From: Yes71-27 sp040758635
Lineage (GTDB): Bacteria > Bacillota > Desulfotomaculia > Desulfotomaculales > Ammonificaceae
NCBI GenBank assembly: GCA_040758635.1
Contig: JBFLVI010000031.1
Location: 1 to 30,318, forward strand
Length of the DNA: 30,318 bases
Direction: 5' to 3'
The translations under genes were made by a program, and so were the position numbers. Under the pieces are notes generated by a model that was not told the origin of the DNA, made no database searches, and saw only the letters and a program-made list of their open reading frames with translations. Of this stretch, positions 29,848 to 30,318 are shown piece after piece (the stretch's first letter is position 1; each line of letters starts with the position of its first letter).

Positions 29848-30318
29848 GTCCAATCCACCTCTGCTTCAGGAGACAGCCCGCTAACCGCGCCGTCATTTCA
29901 GACGCCGGACATCGGACGTCGGATCTCAGAAAAGAATAATTTCGTTTCTGCAAGTCCGACACTGACACCCAACAGCCGACGACCGTTTACTGGGCAGCCT
30001 CCCCAGTTTCACCAGATTTGCGAGGCCGGTCAACACAGGTTGCCGCCCCAGCCCCGCGGCCTGAATTTCAAATTTCGCAGGCCCTTTCTTGGGAGACCGC
30101 TTTCTAAACTTCGCCTGCCCGGCACTCAACTCTGTGGTACAACCTGCGCTTAAGCAAACAGGCGTTAGAGTATCCTGTATTCCTTCACGTTGAGTTGAGT
30201 GCCGGGTCGTTTTTCGCGGCCTCCAGGCCATTCCCAAATCTAACCACCCAAAAGCAGGCGAACTCATTTTCGGGCGGTTAAGTTGTTTGGCAACACTTTC
30301 TTGGAGCACCTTAAAGCT
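29848..30318. other. Gene-free region upstream of rplC
   Basis: About 470 nt with no gene I can support. Open frames here have no recognisable domain or ribosome site. rpsJ, which normally sits directly before rplC, is not present. It holds short CGGAC/GTCGGA-type repeats at about 29901-29926, a hairpin GGCCTG-AATTT / AAATT-CAGGCC at 30058-30083, the inverted-repeat element copy B, and GGCCT-CC-AGGCC at about 30218-30229. A promoter or leader for the rplC series is expected here, but I could not pick one reliably. Confidence 0.6.
30118..30206 (-). repeat. Inverted-repeat element, copy B (upstream of rplC)
   Basis: Arms CCCGGCACTCAACTC (30118-30132) and GAGTTGAGTGCCGGG (30192-30206) are perfectly complementary over 15 bp around a 59-nt interior that itself contains CTTAAG and CCTG/CAGG pairings. 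The arms match those of copy A at 17807-17905 closely, while the interiors do not. It lies in the likely leader region of the ribosomal series. Confidence 0.65.

Noticed and set aside
29926..30309. A 127-codon open frame on the minus strand upstream of rplC
   Set aside because: No ribosome site, no recognisable domain, and it runs through palindromes and short repeats. It does not resemble S10 (rpsJ).

Overview
The window is a bacterial chromosomal segment, most likely from an anaerobic, moderately GC-rich Clostridia lineage (Peptococcaceae / Thermoanaerobacterales type, with Moorella, Desulfotomaculum, Pelotomaculum or Ammonifex as the closest picture). The basis is the S10-spc-alpha ribosomal gene order, a KOW-domain protein between map and infA, zinc-binding (four-ligand) forms of S4, S14 and L36, a Firmicutes-type tmRNA with its smpB partner, and a comEA-comEC pair. 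The genus cannot be fixed from the sequence alone.

Layout. Bases 1-1543 (+) hold the end of an AT-rich family-39 type membrane glycosyltransferase and a complete GtrB/DPM-like family-2 glycosyltransferase. Bases 1760-5602 (-) are a DUF421 (YetF-like) membrane protein followed by comEA and comEC, the DNA-uptake channel. Bases 5714-10376 (+) are a complete branched-chain amino-acid type ABC importer (livH-livM-livG-livF-livK) closed by a near-perfect intrinsic terminator at 10389. Facing it on the minus strand is a chemoreceptor-like coiled-coil membrane protein (10444-11967) that lacks the canonical receptor tip. The trans-translation pair follows: tmRNA (12180-12532, tag ANRNELALAA, with its own terminator) and smpB just upstream.

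From about 13283 to 29847 everything is one long minus-strand series. In transcription order it is rplC-rplD-rplW-rplB-rpsS-rplV-rpsC-rplP-rpmC-rpsQ-rplN-rplX-rplE-rpsN-rpsH-rplF-rplR-rpsE-rplO-secY-map-KOW-infA-rpmJ-rpsM-rpsK-rpsD-rpoA-rplQ-truA, then a zinc-ribbon plus HD-like protein. These genes make ribosome parts, the Sec channel, the RNA polymerase alpha subunit, initiation factor 1, the enzyme that trims N-terminal Met and a tRNA modification enzyme. Several expected members are absent from their usual places: rpmD (between rpsE and rplO), adk (between secY and map), and the ecfA/ecfA2/ecfT and rplM-rpsI genes usually flanking truA. The 465 bases upstream of rplC carry no recognisable rpsJ.

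The most interesting unexplained structure is intergenic. Most spacers in the ribosomal series are 0-40 nt, but a few are 90-240 nt and filled with hairpins and short degenerate tandem repeats. Two of these regions (infA-rpmJ and upstream of rplC) share the same 14-15 bp inverted-repeat arms around different, roughly 60-70 nt interiors. In the infA-rpmJ copy both arm mismatches become G-U pairs in the minus-strand (operon sense) RNA. Other points of note are a probable catalytically dead HD domain and a chemoreceptor-like protein without a signalling tip.
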